64,000 nt of DNA from Halobacillus litoralis (GTDB taxonomy: Bacteria > Bacillota > Bacilli > Bacillales > Halobacillaceae). Positions 1-7,818 of this stretch are shown here, in pieces. A program made the translations under genes and the position numbers. Every line of letters begins with the position of its first letter. The stretch's first letter is position 1. A model generated the notes under the pieces. It ran no database searches, was not told the DNA's origin, and was given only the letters and a program-made list of their open reading frames with translations. The DNA is taken from NCBI RefSeq assembly GCF_009856355.1, contig NZ_WMEW01000009.1, forward strand, positions 62,001 to 126,000, read 5' to 3'.

Positions 1-57
1 GGCAGAAGGCTCTGACCAGACGCCATTGACTAAATTCTTAAGTATGCGCACATTCAT
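1..57 (-). CDS. aldehyde dehydrogenase, N-terminal fragment (cut by window start)
   Basis: Only the first 19 codons are in the window, starting MNVRILKNLVNGVW, which is how NAD(P)-dependent aldehyde dehydrogenases of the succinate/methylmalonate-semialdehyde type begin. The ATG at 55-57 follows AAAGGGGG, which lies across the SDR stop codon, so the two genes are translationally close (8 bp apart) and in one operon. In that operon I infer an aldehyde dehydrogenase acting on the aldehyde made by the SDR. The family call rests on a very short N-terminus. Confidence 0.55.
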   Translation of the reverse strand, partial: MNVRILKNLVNGVWSEPSA

Positions 58-65
58 TTCCCCCT

Positions 66-806
66 TTATAATCCGCGGCCGCCATCAATAGAAAAAACAG
101 CGCCGGTCGCCATGCGGGCTTCATCAGATACCAAATAAACGACGGCATGGGCAATATCATCAGGGTCAATCAGCTCCCCGAGCGGGACAGACTGTTGAAA
201 CACCTCCCTCTTTGTATCATCCATATTCCCGCCGGACCGGACAAATTCCCCTAGCATGCCGGTATCGGATGGACCGGGGTGAATCACATTGACCCGGATG
301 CCATCAGGAGCCAGCTCACTGGCAAGCGCTTTCGAAAACGCTGTAACCGCTCCTTTGGAAGCGATGTAGGCACTAAGCCCGGGCCTCGCCCTTTCCACAG
401 CGATCGATGCAATATTGACAATGGCCCCGCCCTGCTGGTCTTTCATATAAGGAACAACCGCCCGGCACATGAGAAAGGCCGCTTTGGCATTGACATTCAT
501 AATCGCATCCCAGAATTCCGTCGTCACCTCTTCAAGAGGAGCAGCAGCCTGGGCCATCCCGGCAGCGTTGACAACGCCGTCGATGCGGTCGGAATAGGCA
601 GCCGCCGCATCCACGACGCGTTGAACATCTTCTTCCTTCGTTAAATCCGCCTGAACGAACTGAAAGGCTCTATCTCCGGCGTCCCGACCACGGACCCGAT
701 CCACAGCTGTGACAGACGCCCCTTCGTCCATCAATTTGGAAATGACCGCCTGTCCCATTCCTCCGGAAGCACCGGTTACAATGAAATGTCTATCTTTGAC
801 TCTCAC
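66..806 (-). CDS. short-chain dehydrogenase/reductase; candidate D-pantoate 4-dehydrogenase
   Basis: Classical SDR of 246 residues. The Rossmann dinucleotide motif TGASGGMG is near residue 11, NAAG near residue 80, and the catalytic Ser followed by YIASK lies near residues 138-155. The start is GTG at 804-806, preceded by AAAGGGGGAG with good spacing. It follows the D-malate-type dehydrogenase by 15 bp and precedes an aldehyde dehydrogenase by 8 bp. Family membership is certain; the substrate is not readable from sequence. From the operon (PanF-like importer, amidohydrolase, beta-decarboxylating dehydrogenase, aldehyde dehydrogenase) I infer oxidation of the primary alcohol of pantoate to the aldehyde. 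Confidence 0.85.
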   Translation of the reverse strand: MRVKDRHFIVTGASGGMGQAVISKLMDEGASVTAVDRVRGRDAGDRAFQFVQADLTKEEDVQRVVDAAAAYSDRIDGVVNAAGMAQAAAPLEEVTTEFWDAIMNVNAKAAFLMCRAVVPYMKDQQGGAIVNIASIAVERARPGLSAYIASKGAVTAFSKALASELAPDGIRVNVIHPGPSDTGMLGEFVRSGGNMDDTKREVFQQSVPLGELIDPDDIAHAVVYLVSDEARMATGAVFSIDGGRGL

Positions 807-821
807 CTTAAGTCTCCCCCT

Positions 822-1880
822 TTATGTCTGGGCATGGATGGCACGGATGATGGCATCCCCCATATCTGCCGTACTTGATTTTCCACCAAGGTCGGGTGTG
901 CGTACGTCCTGTTCCGCAAGGACAGCCTCCATCCCATTCATCACGATATCGCTCAAATCCGGACGTCCGTTATGCTCCAGCATTAATGCCGCTGACCAGA
1001 TCTGGGCAACGGGATTGGCCATGCCCTTGCCTGATATATCCGGAGCCGATCCATGGATCGGCTCAAACATAGATGGAAACCGGCCTTCCGGATTCAGATT
1101 GGCCGAAGGTGATAAACCGAGACCGCCCACAAGTCCGGCCCCGAGATCTGTTAATATATCGCCGAATAAATTGGAGGCAATCACGACCTCAAAAGACTCC
1201 GGGCGGTTAATAAAGTAGGCCGCCAAGGCATCAATATAAACAGAGGACAGCTGAATATCCGGGTACTCCTGTCCAACTTCCCGGATAACATCGTCCCAGA
1301 GCTTCATCGTATGAATGATGGCATTGGATTTCGTGGCACTTGTTACGGTCTTCTTTCCATGCTTTCTCGCGTAGGCAAAACCATAGTCGCTCAGCCTCCG
1401 AATCCCCGCCTTTGTCATGACCGTCGTCTGTACCGCCATCTCCTGATCCGTCTGATCGTACATCCGGCCGCCCATGTGGGAATATTCGCCTTCCGCATTC
1501 TCACGGAAGACGACGAAATCAATCGGGGCTTTCGTGTCCAATGGTGAGGCAACCCCTTTCAGCTGTTTGACCGGGCGTACGTTGACGTACTGCTGAAACT
1601 GCTTCCGGATCGGCATGATCAAGTCCCAGATGGTCACTTCATCTGGTACCCGGGCGTCTCCGATCGCTCCAAATAAAATCGCATCGAAATGCCGTAAATA
1701 ATCAAGGGCACCTTCAGGCATCATCCGTCCGGTTTCCATATAATAGGCACTGCTCCACGGTAGTTCCTCCATTTCCAGCTGAAAGCCTGAATCGAGAGAA
1801 GACAGGGTATTCAACACTTTCAGCGCTTCATTCATCACTTCCGGACCTATGCCGTCGCCCGCCATGACTGCAAGCTTCAT
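822..1880 (-). CDS. D-malate/tartrate dehydrogenase family, beta-decarboxylating; candidate 3,3-dimethylmalate dehydrogenase
   Basis: 352-residue member of the isocitrate/isopropylmalate dehydrogenase superfamily, closest in pattern to DmlA/tartrate dehydrogenase. It shows AGDGIGPEV at the N-terminus, RENAEGEYS near residue 128, the metal-binding SNLFGDILTDL segment and EPIHGSAPDISGKG near the C-terminus. The enzyme is NAD- and Mn/Mg-dependent and oxidises a 2-hydroxyacid with loss of the beta-carboxylate. Its ATG overlaps the stop of the M20 gene by 4 bp. D-malate or tartrate are the textbook substrates. In this operon the beta,beta-dimethyl analogue of malate, giving 2-ketoisovalerate, is an attractive alternative. 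Confidence 0.88.
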   Translation of the reverse strand: MKLAVMAGDGIGPEVMNEALKVLNTLSSLDSGFQLEMEELPWSSAYYMETGRMMPEGALDYLRHFDAILFGAIGDARVPDEVTIWDLIMPIRKQFQQYVNVRPVKQLKGVASPLDTKAPIDFVVFRENAEGEYSHMGGRMYDQTDQEMAVQTTVMTKAGIRRLSDYGFAYARKHGKKTVTSATKSNAIIHTMKLWDDVIREVGQEYPDIQLSSVYIDALAAYFINRPESFEVVIASNLFGDILTDLGAGLVGGLGLSPSANLNPEGRFPSMFEPIHGSAPDISGKGMANPVAQIWSAALMLEHNGRPDLSDIVMNGMEAVLAEQDVRTPDLGGKSSTADMGDAIIRAIHAQT

Positions 1881-3106
1881 GACTTTTTCGACTCCTGAAG
1901 AAATTCAAGCGCCGTCTGGCGGTATAACTGGGTCGTTTCAACGAGATCACAAATGTCGATGTACTCATCCACTTGATGGGGAACTTCCCGGTCTCCTCCC
2001 CCTGTTGTCAAAATCGGGACGCCGGCAAGGTGGAGAAACGTTCCATCTGTGGCTCCGGGGACGCCGTTGTACACCGGCTCTTTTCCTGTCACTTTTTTGT
2101 AAGCTTCCGCCACTGCGGTCACGACAGGATCCTGCCGGTCGGTCTTCGTCCATGGGCGTTCCTCCAGGACCTCCATTACTGCATGGAACCCGGGATCCCC
2201 TTCCATCGTCCGGTCGAGAATCTGCTGAATATCCTGCTTTAAAATCTCATGATCCTGGCCTGGAATCGTACGGATATCCAGGGTCGTCCTGCACTGTTCT
2301 GGCACAACATTGATCTGGGGCTCTCCAAATACCGGGGCCTGGAGAATCGTCGGCGTAATGCTCGGCCACCCAAGCAGCTCATGTCTGCCGGTTCTTTCCT
2401 TTTCTCTCTGATCCAGCTCGTCCAGAGCGACAATGATTTTTGCCATCCTCGTATTCGGGTTTAAGCCTGTGAGCGGCATCGCTCCATGCGCCTGCCGGCC
2501 GAAGGCATCAATCTGGATCCTCATTGCCCCTTTTTGAGCGGTACAAAGCTGGTTTTCCTCCGGTTCACAAATGACAGCTCCATCCACACCACGGGCCCAG
2601 CCTTGATCAATAAAATGCTTGATACCGATCATCATGCCTTCTTCATCACACGGGATGCAGAGGATGATCTTTCCATTCAGCGATTCTTTGTCCTTAATCA
2701 AGGAGTGGACCGCCGTGATGGCACAGGCCAGGTTGCCCTTCGTGTCATTGGTGCCTCTGCCATACATCCGCCCGTCGACGATATCAGCCCCGAACGGATC
2801 ATGTGTCCAGCGGGCAGGATCTCCTTCTGTAACAACGTCTGTGTGACCTTCAAACAACAAAGTTTTCCCCGGCTTTCCGGTATCATAAATCCCGATGACA
2901 TTGGGACGACCCGGCGCTGCCTCCTCTACGTGAACTTCAAGCCCCATACGCTCTAAATAGGCAGCAGCATAATGAGCCGCCTTCTCTTCATTGCCATCCG
3001 TCACTCCCGGCCGGTAGACACTTGGAATCCGGACAAGCGCCTGCGTCAAATCAACGACTTCTTTTGTGTCCCGCTCTACACGTGCTTTTTCATCAATCAA
3101 GATCAT
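1877..3106 (-). CDS. M20 family metallo-amidohydrolase (ArgE/DapE type); candidate pantothenate hydrolase
   Basis: Zinc-dependent M20 peptidase/deacylase of 409 residues. Visible ligands and catalytic motifs are FEGHTDVV, GRGTNDTKG, the CDEEG pair of glutamates, and the late GGGDREVPHQ histidine. The dimerisation (lid) domain lies between them. I chose ATG at 3104-3106 because GAGGAG sits 8-11 nt upstream; the longer reading frame begins inside the symporter gene. It lies 13 bp after the PanF-like gene and overlaps the next gene by 4 bp. M20 enzymes cleave amide bonds of N-acyl amino acids, and pantothenate is N-pantoyl-beta-alanine, so cleavage to pantoate and beta-alanine is chemically reasonable here. 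That role is inference. Confidence 0.85.
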   Translation of the reverse strand: MILIDEKARVERDTKEVVDLTQALVRIPSVYRPGVTDGNEEKAAHYAAAYLERMGLEVHVEEAAPGRPNVIGIYDTGKPGKTLLFEGHTDVVTEGDPARWTHDPFGADIVDGRMYGRGTNDTKGNLACAITAVHSLIKDKESLNGKIILCIPCDEEGMMIGIKHFIDQGWARGVDGAVICEPEENQLCTAQKGAMRIQIDAFGRQAHGAMPLTGLNPNTRMAKIIVALDELDQREKERTGRHELLGWPSITPTILQAPVFGEPQINVVPEQCRTTLDIRTIPGQDHEILKQDIQQILDRTMEGDPGFHAVMEVLEERPWTKTDRQDPVVTAVAEAYKKVTGKEPVYNGVPGATDGTFLHLAGVPILTTGGGDREVPHQVDEYIDICDLVETTQLYRQTALEFLQESKKS

Positions 3107-3119
3107 TTCATCCACTCCT

Positions 3120-4586
3120 CTATGCACTCCATAGTTTGGTAATGACTTCATCCTGAACCTTGGCATGATGTTTCATCGTGATGAGACTGACAAGAACATA
3201 AGCAGCGAACGACAATAGTACCGGCATAACGACCGTATGCATTCCAAAAGCATTCGGCATGAAGGAATGAAATAAAACATAGCTTCCGACCCCTGTAATG
3301 ATCGAGGCCATCGCGCCGCCGGCATTGCCTTTTTTCCAATACAAGCCCATGATCACCGGCCAGATAAAGGCCGCCTCCAAACCGCCGAAGGAGAATAAAT
3401 TCAACCAGATCAGCAGCTCGGGCGGATTGACAGCCATGGCGAATACGAGCAGACCGATGACGGTCGTGACGCCGATACTGATTTTCTTAATCGTGCGGTC
3501 GTCTGCCTCCGGCTTCACATAATTCAAATACACATCCTTGACGACAGCCGAACTCACCAGCAGCAGCAGGGAGTCGACCGTTGACATGATCGCCGCCATC
3601 GGTGCGGCCAGAACGATTCCAGCAAGCCAGGCCGGCAGTACTTCCATCGCAATTCTCGGCATGACCGTATCTCCAACTTCTATGCCTGGAAGCACGGAGC
3701 GGGCAAATACCCCCGTCAAGTGCATGCCGAGCATAATGAAACCTACGACAATGGTTCCAATCAACAATGCGCGGTGCAACCCTTTTGAACTTTTATAAGA
3801 CATCGCACGGACAGCCACCTGTGGCAGACCGACGACACCTACGCCTACCAGGATCCAGAAGGAAGATACATAGAGTGGTGTGAGGGACTGGTCAGCACCG
3901 TACGGCGAAATCAGGTTCGGGTTCTCCGCTGCCAGGTCGGACATGATGGGTCCGATTCCTCCTCCTGCAATGATGGTCCCAATCAGAATGACGAGGGTTC
4001 CGAAAAACATGACGACCCCCTGGACGGTATCGGTAATCGCCACCGCCCGGAAGCCTCCGATAATGACGTAGACAAGTACCGAAACGGCAAAAATGAATAA
4101 GGCTGCTGTGTAGGAAAGCCCTGTCAGCGATTCAATCAGCCGTGCACCGCCCACCCACTGGGCCGCCATAGCTGAAAACAGAAACAAAATAATGCTGAGC
4201 GCCGATAAAATGACGACCCACTTATTCTGATAGCGTTCTTTCAAAAAATCGATCAGTGTGACAGCTTTGATCTTCCTGGCCATGATAGCGAATTTCTTTC
4301 CAAGCACCGACAAGACGAAATACCCTGTCGCAAGCTGGGTCATGGAAAGCAGCACCCATCCGAGTCCCATCGTATAGGCGACCCCCGGACCACCGATAAA
4401 GCTGCTCGCGCTGCCGTATGTAGCAATCATTGTCATGGCAAGAATAAATCCGCCCAGCTGCCGGCTGCCAAGGAAATATTCCTGCAGGAAATTAGAGGTC
4501 GTCTTCAAATGATTCGAAGCATAAAAGCCGATACAGAAAATAATAACGAGAAAAAACAGCAGAGGTATGACTACTGCCCAGTTCAT
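3120..4586 (-). CDS. panF: sodium:solute symporter, PanF-like (pantothenate permease)
   Basis: 488-residue integral membrane protein of the SSS family with about 13 hydrophobic segments. It shares long runs with E. coli PanF as I remember that sequence: EYFLGSR, ATYGSASSFIGGPG, GLGWVLL near the N-terminus, GGFRAV, VGLPQVAVRAMSYK, LAAPMAAIMSTVDS and the C-terminal LIWLNLFSFGGLEA. In E. coli the small gene yhdT precedes panF. The same arrangement is seen here, with a 4 bp overlap to a YhdT-like gene. Na+-driven pantothenate uptake is the likely role. Because it is followed by catabolic enzymes, it probably imports a carbon/nitrogen source rather than a vitamin only. Confidence 0.88.
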   Translation of the reverse strand: MNWAVVIPLLFFLVIIFCIGFYASNHLKTTSNFLQEYFLGSRQLGGFILAMTMIATYGSASSFIGGPGVAYTMGLGWVLLSMTQLATGYFVLSVLGKKFAIMARKIKAVTLIDFLKERYQNKWVVILSALSIILFLFSAMAAQWVGGARLIESLTGLSYTAALFIFAVSVLVYVIIGGFRAVAITDTVQGVVMFFGTLVILIGTIIAGGGIGPIMSDLAAENPNLISPYGADQSLTPLYVSSFWILVGVGVVGLPQVAVRAMSYKSSKGLHRALLIGTIVVGFIMLGMHLTGVFARSVLPGIEVGDTVMPRIAMEVLPAWLAGIVLAAPMAAIMSTVDSLLLLVSSAVVKDVYLNYVKPEADDRTIKKISIGVTTVIGLLVFAMAVNPPELLIWLNLFSFGGLEAAFIWPVIMGLYWKKGNAGGAMASIITGVGSYVLFHSFMPNAFGMHTVVMPVLLSFAAYVLVSLITMKHHAKVQDEVITKLWSA

Positions 4587-4864
4587 GATTCATCCTCCTC
4601 ATCCAGCGGAACTTCCTTATAAAAATACTTCACAGCCAGAATAACGAGAAGAGTGATGACAACAGTCGTGACGACACAGCTGTAAAAGAACCAGTCCGGC
4701 AGGCCGAAAATGTAATTGTATTCGGATACCGGCTTTGAGCCCAGCCCGTACGCAGAGCCGAACCACATGAGAAAGTTGACGATGACAAGGCCAGCGCCGA
4801 TCAGCGCTTCCCTGTCTGCCACCCGGTACCGCGGGTCATCCTCGAAGGGTTTTTTTTGTTTCAT
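4583..4864 (-). CDS. yhdT: YhdT/DUF997 family small membrane protein
   Basis: 93-residue protein with two predicted membrane helices (about residues 20-40 and 55-80), ending in the acidic tail VPLDEEDES. The pattern PRYRVADREALIG, LPDWFF and KYFYKEVPL resembles E. coli YhdT, which sits next to panF. The ORF has two ATGs six bases apart; I chose the second (4862-4864) because AAAGGAGG lies 6 nt upstream of it and abuts the first. It is the first gene of the operon and overlaps the symporter by 4 bp, so it is probably an accessory subunit or stability partner of the symporter. Confidence 0.82.
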   Translation of the reverse strand: MKQKKPFEDDPRYRVADREALIGAGLVIVNFLMWFGSAYGLGSKPVSEYNYIFGLPDWFFYSCVVTTVVITLLVILAVKYFYKEVPLDEEDES

Positions 4865-4926
4865 ATACATCCTCCTTTATCTATTACCTACATCCTATTT
4901 CGTCAGAGAAACCTTTTCCGATCCGT

Positions 4927-4941
4927 AATTTTCAGATATAT
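4927..4941. promoter_or_regulatory. candidate CodY box
   Basis: The plus-strand sequence AATTTTCAGATATAT matches 12 of 15 positions of the CodY consensus AATTTTCWGAAAATT. It lies 63 bp upstream of the yhdT start, between the two divergent transcription units. Twelve of fifteen is borderline, so this is a suggestion only. Confidence 0.35.
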
Positions 4942-5063
4942 TTGAATTAAAAGATTATGATTAATCCTAGCATGGAATGAGACGATGCACATTAGACATC
5001 AGGACAATTCTCAGCATCAACCCATGTACATGATGTAAAAACATACAGGAGGCTGATTTTTCT

Positions 5064-6230
5064 ATGTCCACGATGATGTTTACGGTTCACGATATGTTGA
5101 AACGCCCCCCGTTCCAGCATGCGTCCATTCTGGCCGGCCGCGGTGGTCTCCAAAAGGCTGTTTCCTGGGCACACATCCTTGAATTGACGAAAGTGAAACA
5201 CCTGCTCCACGGCAGCGAATGTGTCATGACGACAGGGATCGGATGGGGGAAGGAACTGCAGCATGCCCGTTCCTTCCTTGAACAGCTTATCGAAAAAAAA
5301 GTCACCTGTCTCTGTATAGAACTTGGCGATTACATTAACCATCTTCCACCCCCGCTCCTGCAGCTGGCAGATGACCATGACCTCCCCGTTCTCGTGTTTG
5401 ACAAAGAAGTCCGGTTTATCGATATCTCCAAAGATATCAACCAGCTGATCCTTCAGTCCTCAAGGCTTATGCCCCGTCAGGAAAGCTGGTCCGGCCGCTG
5501 GCTGGAAGGCACGATGACTGACAAAGAAGCGCTTCCCTATCTCGAAAAAACCATAGGAAGCAGAGAAGCCCGGGGCTTCCCTTGTCTTTTGACCGGATAC
5601 GATGACAGCATCCCCTACCAGCGGGATATATTCCAATCTTTCTTTCAAAAGGAAGGCTTTCATCCGCTCACCGTGCAGAACCGTGACGAACTGGTTCTCC
5701 TGCTTCTGGACGAACGCAGGGAACAGGTTTCGGAGCGTCTGGCCAGGTCCTTAAAAAGGATGAAGGAAAAAGCGGGCAGTATGTATCATACCATCAGCTG
5801 CGGACCTTTGTTTACAAATCTATCAGAAATCCCCCCTGCCATGCGGTGTGCACAGGAAGCTGATCACATTCAAGCCGCCTTTCAACTGGAGATGCCGTTT
5901 TATGAGAAACTCCATCCGTGGCGGCTCATTATTGAAGACGATAAACGGGGCGCCCTGGAATCTTTCATTCAAGACACACTCGGGGATGTGCTGGCCTATG
6001 ATGAAGCTCATGATACGGAACTTCTTTTGACACTCCGGGCCTATCTGGAAAGCTATGGATCAAAAAAGGATACCGCTGAGCGTCTTTTCATCGTCCGGCA
6101 GACCCTCTACCATAGAATACAGAAGCTGGAAGAAATCCTCGGCTCTCACTTTCTCCGCTCCGAGCAGCGCATGGCCCTGGAAATGGCTCTGCTGGGCTGG
6201 CAGTACATACAAAGTCCGGTCCGCTCCTAG
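5064..6230 (+). CDS. PucR family transcriptional regulator
   Basis: 388 residues. The N-terminal PucR ligand-sensing domain covers about residues 1-125. The C-terminal HTH_30 domain is clear: LTLRAYLESYGSKKDTA, then RLFIVRQTLYHRIQKLEEILG. An AGGAGG lies 11 nt upstream of the ATG, a long but usable spacing. The gene is divergent from the yhdT-panF operon, which is the usual position of a dedicated regulator. PucR proteins control purine, pyrimidine and amino-acid catabolic operons. Here it probably senses the imported substrate or an intermediate. A second PucR protein at 53752-55344 has a very similar HTH. Confidence 0.88.
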   Translation: MSTMMFTVHDMLKRPPFQHASILAGRGGLQKAVSWAHILELTKVKHLLHGSECVMTTGIGWGKELQHARSFLEQLIEKKVTCLCIELGDYINHLPPPLLQLADDHDLPVLVFDKEVRFIDISKDINQLILQSSRLMPRQESWSGRWLEGTMTDKEALPYLEKTIGSREARGFPCLLTGYDDSIPYQRDIFQSFFQKEGFHPLTVQNRDELVLLLLDERREQVSERLARSLKRMKEKAGSMYHTISCGPLFTNLSEIPPAMRCAQEADHIQAAFQLEMPFYEKLHPWRLIIEDDKRGALESFIQDTLGDVLAYDEAHDTELLLTLRAYLESYGSKKDTAERLFIVRQTLYHRIQKLEEILGSHFLRSEQRMALEMALLGWQYIQSPVRS

Positions 6231-6241
6231 CGGGCCTTTTT
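6218..6241 (+). terminator. intrinsic terminator after the PucR gene
   Basis: Stem GGTCCGC / GCGGGCC with loop TCCTA followed by TTTTT. It overlaps the stop codon of the regulator gene. Confidence 0.7.
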
Positions 6242-6370
6242 GCATGTCACGGTTTCCTATCCGCCCCTCACCTTCTCAAAACAGCGGTTCGCCCGTATGA
6301 TGGTTACAGGCGGGGGAAACCACGCGTATACTGAAATCAGACCCAAAACGTCAGGAGGGATTGGTGAGCC

Positions 6371-6829
6371 ATGAAAGTGAAGATTGATGTGGATGAAAAC
6401 CATCCGGAAACGAGCATTACGATCCACTGCAGTCAGGTGGATGACTCTGTGAAGGAGATCCTCGATTTCCTCCACGAAAAAAAGCAGACCTTTGTTGTCG
6501 GGAAGAGCGGGGAAAGCCAGCACATTTTAAAGCCCGAGCATATTCAGTTTTTCCGCACGGAAGATGAGGCGGTGTTCGCCTATACGAAAGAATCCTCCTT
6601 CAAGGTTAAGGACAAGCTCTATGAATTGGAACGCTCTCTTCCCTCCCAGCGGTTTGTCAGGATCTCCAAGTCCGTTCTCGCCAATATCTATGAAATGAGC
6701 CGTTTTGAACCTTCTTTTAACGGCACCCTCTGCGTGTATTTCAAATCAGGAGAAAAGGAATACGCATCCAGGCACTATGTGGGGAGAATCAAGGAGATGC
6801 TGAATATGAACAGGAGGGACAGCAGATGA
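6371..6829 (+). CDS. LytTR DNA-binding domain protein
   Basis: 152 residues with no receiver domain. The C-terminal LytTR domain (about residues 50-145) is recognised by ILKPEHIQFFRTED, SFKVKDKLYELERSLP, FVRISKSVLANI and the SRHYVGRIKEML end. A GGAGG-type site lies upstream of the ATG. It overlaps the next gene, a DUF3021 membrane protein, by 4 bp. This pairing is widespread in Firmicutes, where the membrane protein is thought to modulate the regulator. Targets are unknown; autoregulation and control of the two small ORFs downstream are possible. Confidence 0.88.
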   Translation: MKVKIDVDENHPETSITIHCSQVDDSVKEILDFLHEKKQTFVVGKSGESQHILKPEHIQFFRTEDEAVFAYTKESSFKVKDKLYELERSLPSQRFVRISKSVLANIYEMSRFEPSFNGTLCVYFKSGEKEYASRHYVGRIKEMLNMNRRDSR

Positions 6830-7242
6830 AAACATTTCTAATCAGAAGTGCAGGTGGGATATTCTTCGGAGCCTTCTTGTCCACGATCATCGTTTATGCC
6901 CTGATCTTTTTCGGAGACACCCCGACGCTCGACAGCGGTACCTTCGTTAAAAATTCCCTGGCCTCCATGGCTGCCGGCTGGTTGTTTGCCGTCAGTCCCC
7001 TGTACTTTGAAATCCAGCCGCTCAGTCTGCTCCAACAGACGCTTCTTCATTTTATTACGGTCACCACCGGCTATTTCCCGCTGGCGGTTTACGCCGGCTG
7101 GCTCTCGTTGAACATAGGAAGCTTTCTTATTTTCACAGCGGTGTTTCTCATGATTTATGCCGGCATCTGGACCGGATTCTACTTTTACTATCGAACGGAA
7201 GCCGAAGATATGAACGAGAGCCTCGATCAGCTTCAGGAATAA
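6826..7242 (+). CDS. DUF3021 family membrane protein
   Basis: 138 residues with four hydrophobic helices (about residues 10-30, 42-60, 70-90 and 98-125) and a charged C-terminal tail, the usual shape of DUF3021. It overlaps the LytTR regulator by 4 bp, and the two are normally co-encoded. The likely role is a membrane partner of the regulator responding to an envelope signal. No catalytic motif is visible. Confidence 0.82.
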   Translation: MKTFLIRSAGGIFFGAFLSTIIVYALIFFGDTPTLDSGTFVKNSLASMAAGWLFAVSPLYFEIQPLSLLQQTLLHFITVTTGYFPLAVYAGWLSLNIGSFLIFTAVFLMIYAGIWTGFYFYYRTEAEDMNESLDQLQE

Positions 7243-7311
7243 GCAGAACAGTTGCACATAAACACGTCTTTTATATAATAGGATTATCCTGAAACGGAAA
7301 GGAGGGCTTTC

Positions 7312-7620
7312 TTGAATAAGAAACAACCGTTGTTCCTCCTGGTATGGATGGCGGCCCTGTGTCTCCTGCTTACCCATCCGGAATTGTCCCACATGCCCGT
7401 AAAAGCAGATATTCAGGAAAGCCAGACAGTAACGGCGGAAGGCCCTTCCTTTGAAGAGGAGCCTCCGGCCATGGACGCAGGCCTTTCCTTCGGAGCTGCC
7501 CGGGCGGATCTCCAGATTCATCCGATTTCCGTTATGGTGTTTGTACGGGATACGAGCAGGGCCGCCTGGCTGACCACTGTTTTTTATCAATCCAGTTACT
7601 TATCATCCTTTACTTTTTGA
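7312..7620 (+). CDS. hypothetical exported protein
   Basis: 102 residues from a TTG start (7312-7314) that has AAAGGAGGG at good distance. A hydrophobic segment at residues 6-22 after two lysines looks like a signal peptide or anchor, with a possible cleavage site near VKADI. The rest is low-complexity acidic sequence and then a short hydrophobic C-terminus. I do not recognise a family. It lies 69 bp after the DUF3021 gene and 33 bp before another tiny ORF, so it may be a peptide under LytTR control. Confidence 0.5.
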   Translation: MNKKQPLFLLVWMAALCLLLTHPELSHMPVKADIQESQTVTAEGPSFEEEPPAMDAGLSFGAARADLQIHPISVMVFVRDTSRAAWLTTVFYQSSYLSSFTF

Positions 7621-7643
7621 TGAACCAACTTCAAAAAAGTAAA
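7609..7643 (+). promoter_or_regulatory. hairpin next to the ribosome site of the 41-residue ORF
   Basis: CTTTACTTTTTGA pairs with TCAAAAAAGTAAAG apart from one extra A. The 3' arm runs into the AAAGGGGG ribosome site of the next small ORF, so the stem could limit its translation. It has no T tract typical of a terminator. Confidence 0.35.
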
Positions 7644-7653
7644 GGGGGACCCC

Positions 7654-7779
7654 ATGATGTTCTGGTTTCGAATGATTATGATCGGCATGTTTTCCTTAAC
7701 AGCCTTGTCATTATTTACGGTTCAAGGAACGGAGATGTATCACGCCTTCCTGGAACTGTTCAACAATAAGCAGCAATAG
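7654..7779 (+). CDS. 41-residue membrane micro-protein
   Basis: ATG at 7654 has AAGGGGG 6 nt upstream. The product has one hydrophobic stretch (about residues 7-23: MIMIGMFSLTALSLF) and a short polar tail ending NNKQQ. A strong terminator follows directly, which supports a real expressed unit. I do not recognise a family. It could be the end product of the LytTR/DUF3021 unit. Confidence 0.5.
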   Translation: MMFWFRMIMIGMFSLTALSLFTVQGTEMYHAFLELFNNKQQ

Positions 7780-7818
7780 AAAAAGCGCCTCTCCCTTTCA
7801 TTGGGAGAGGCGCTTTTT
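7780..7818. terminator. bidirectional terminator
   Basis: A 16-bp perfect stem, AAAAAGCGCCTCTCCC with GGGAGAGGCGCTTTTT, around a 7-nt loop. It sits between convergent genes and can end transcription from both sides. Confidence 0.9.

Noticed and set aside
6838..7590. 250-codon minus-strand open frame
   Set aside because: Antisense to the DUF3021 gene and the small exported ORF, both of which have good ribosome sites and protein-like sequence; this frame has neither.
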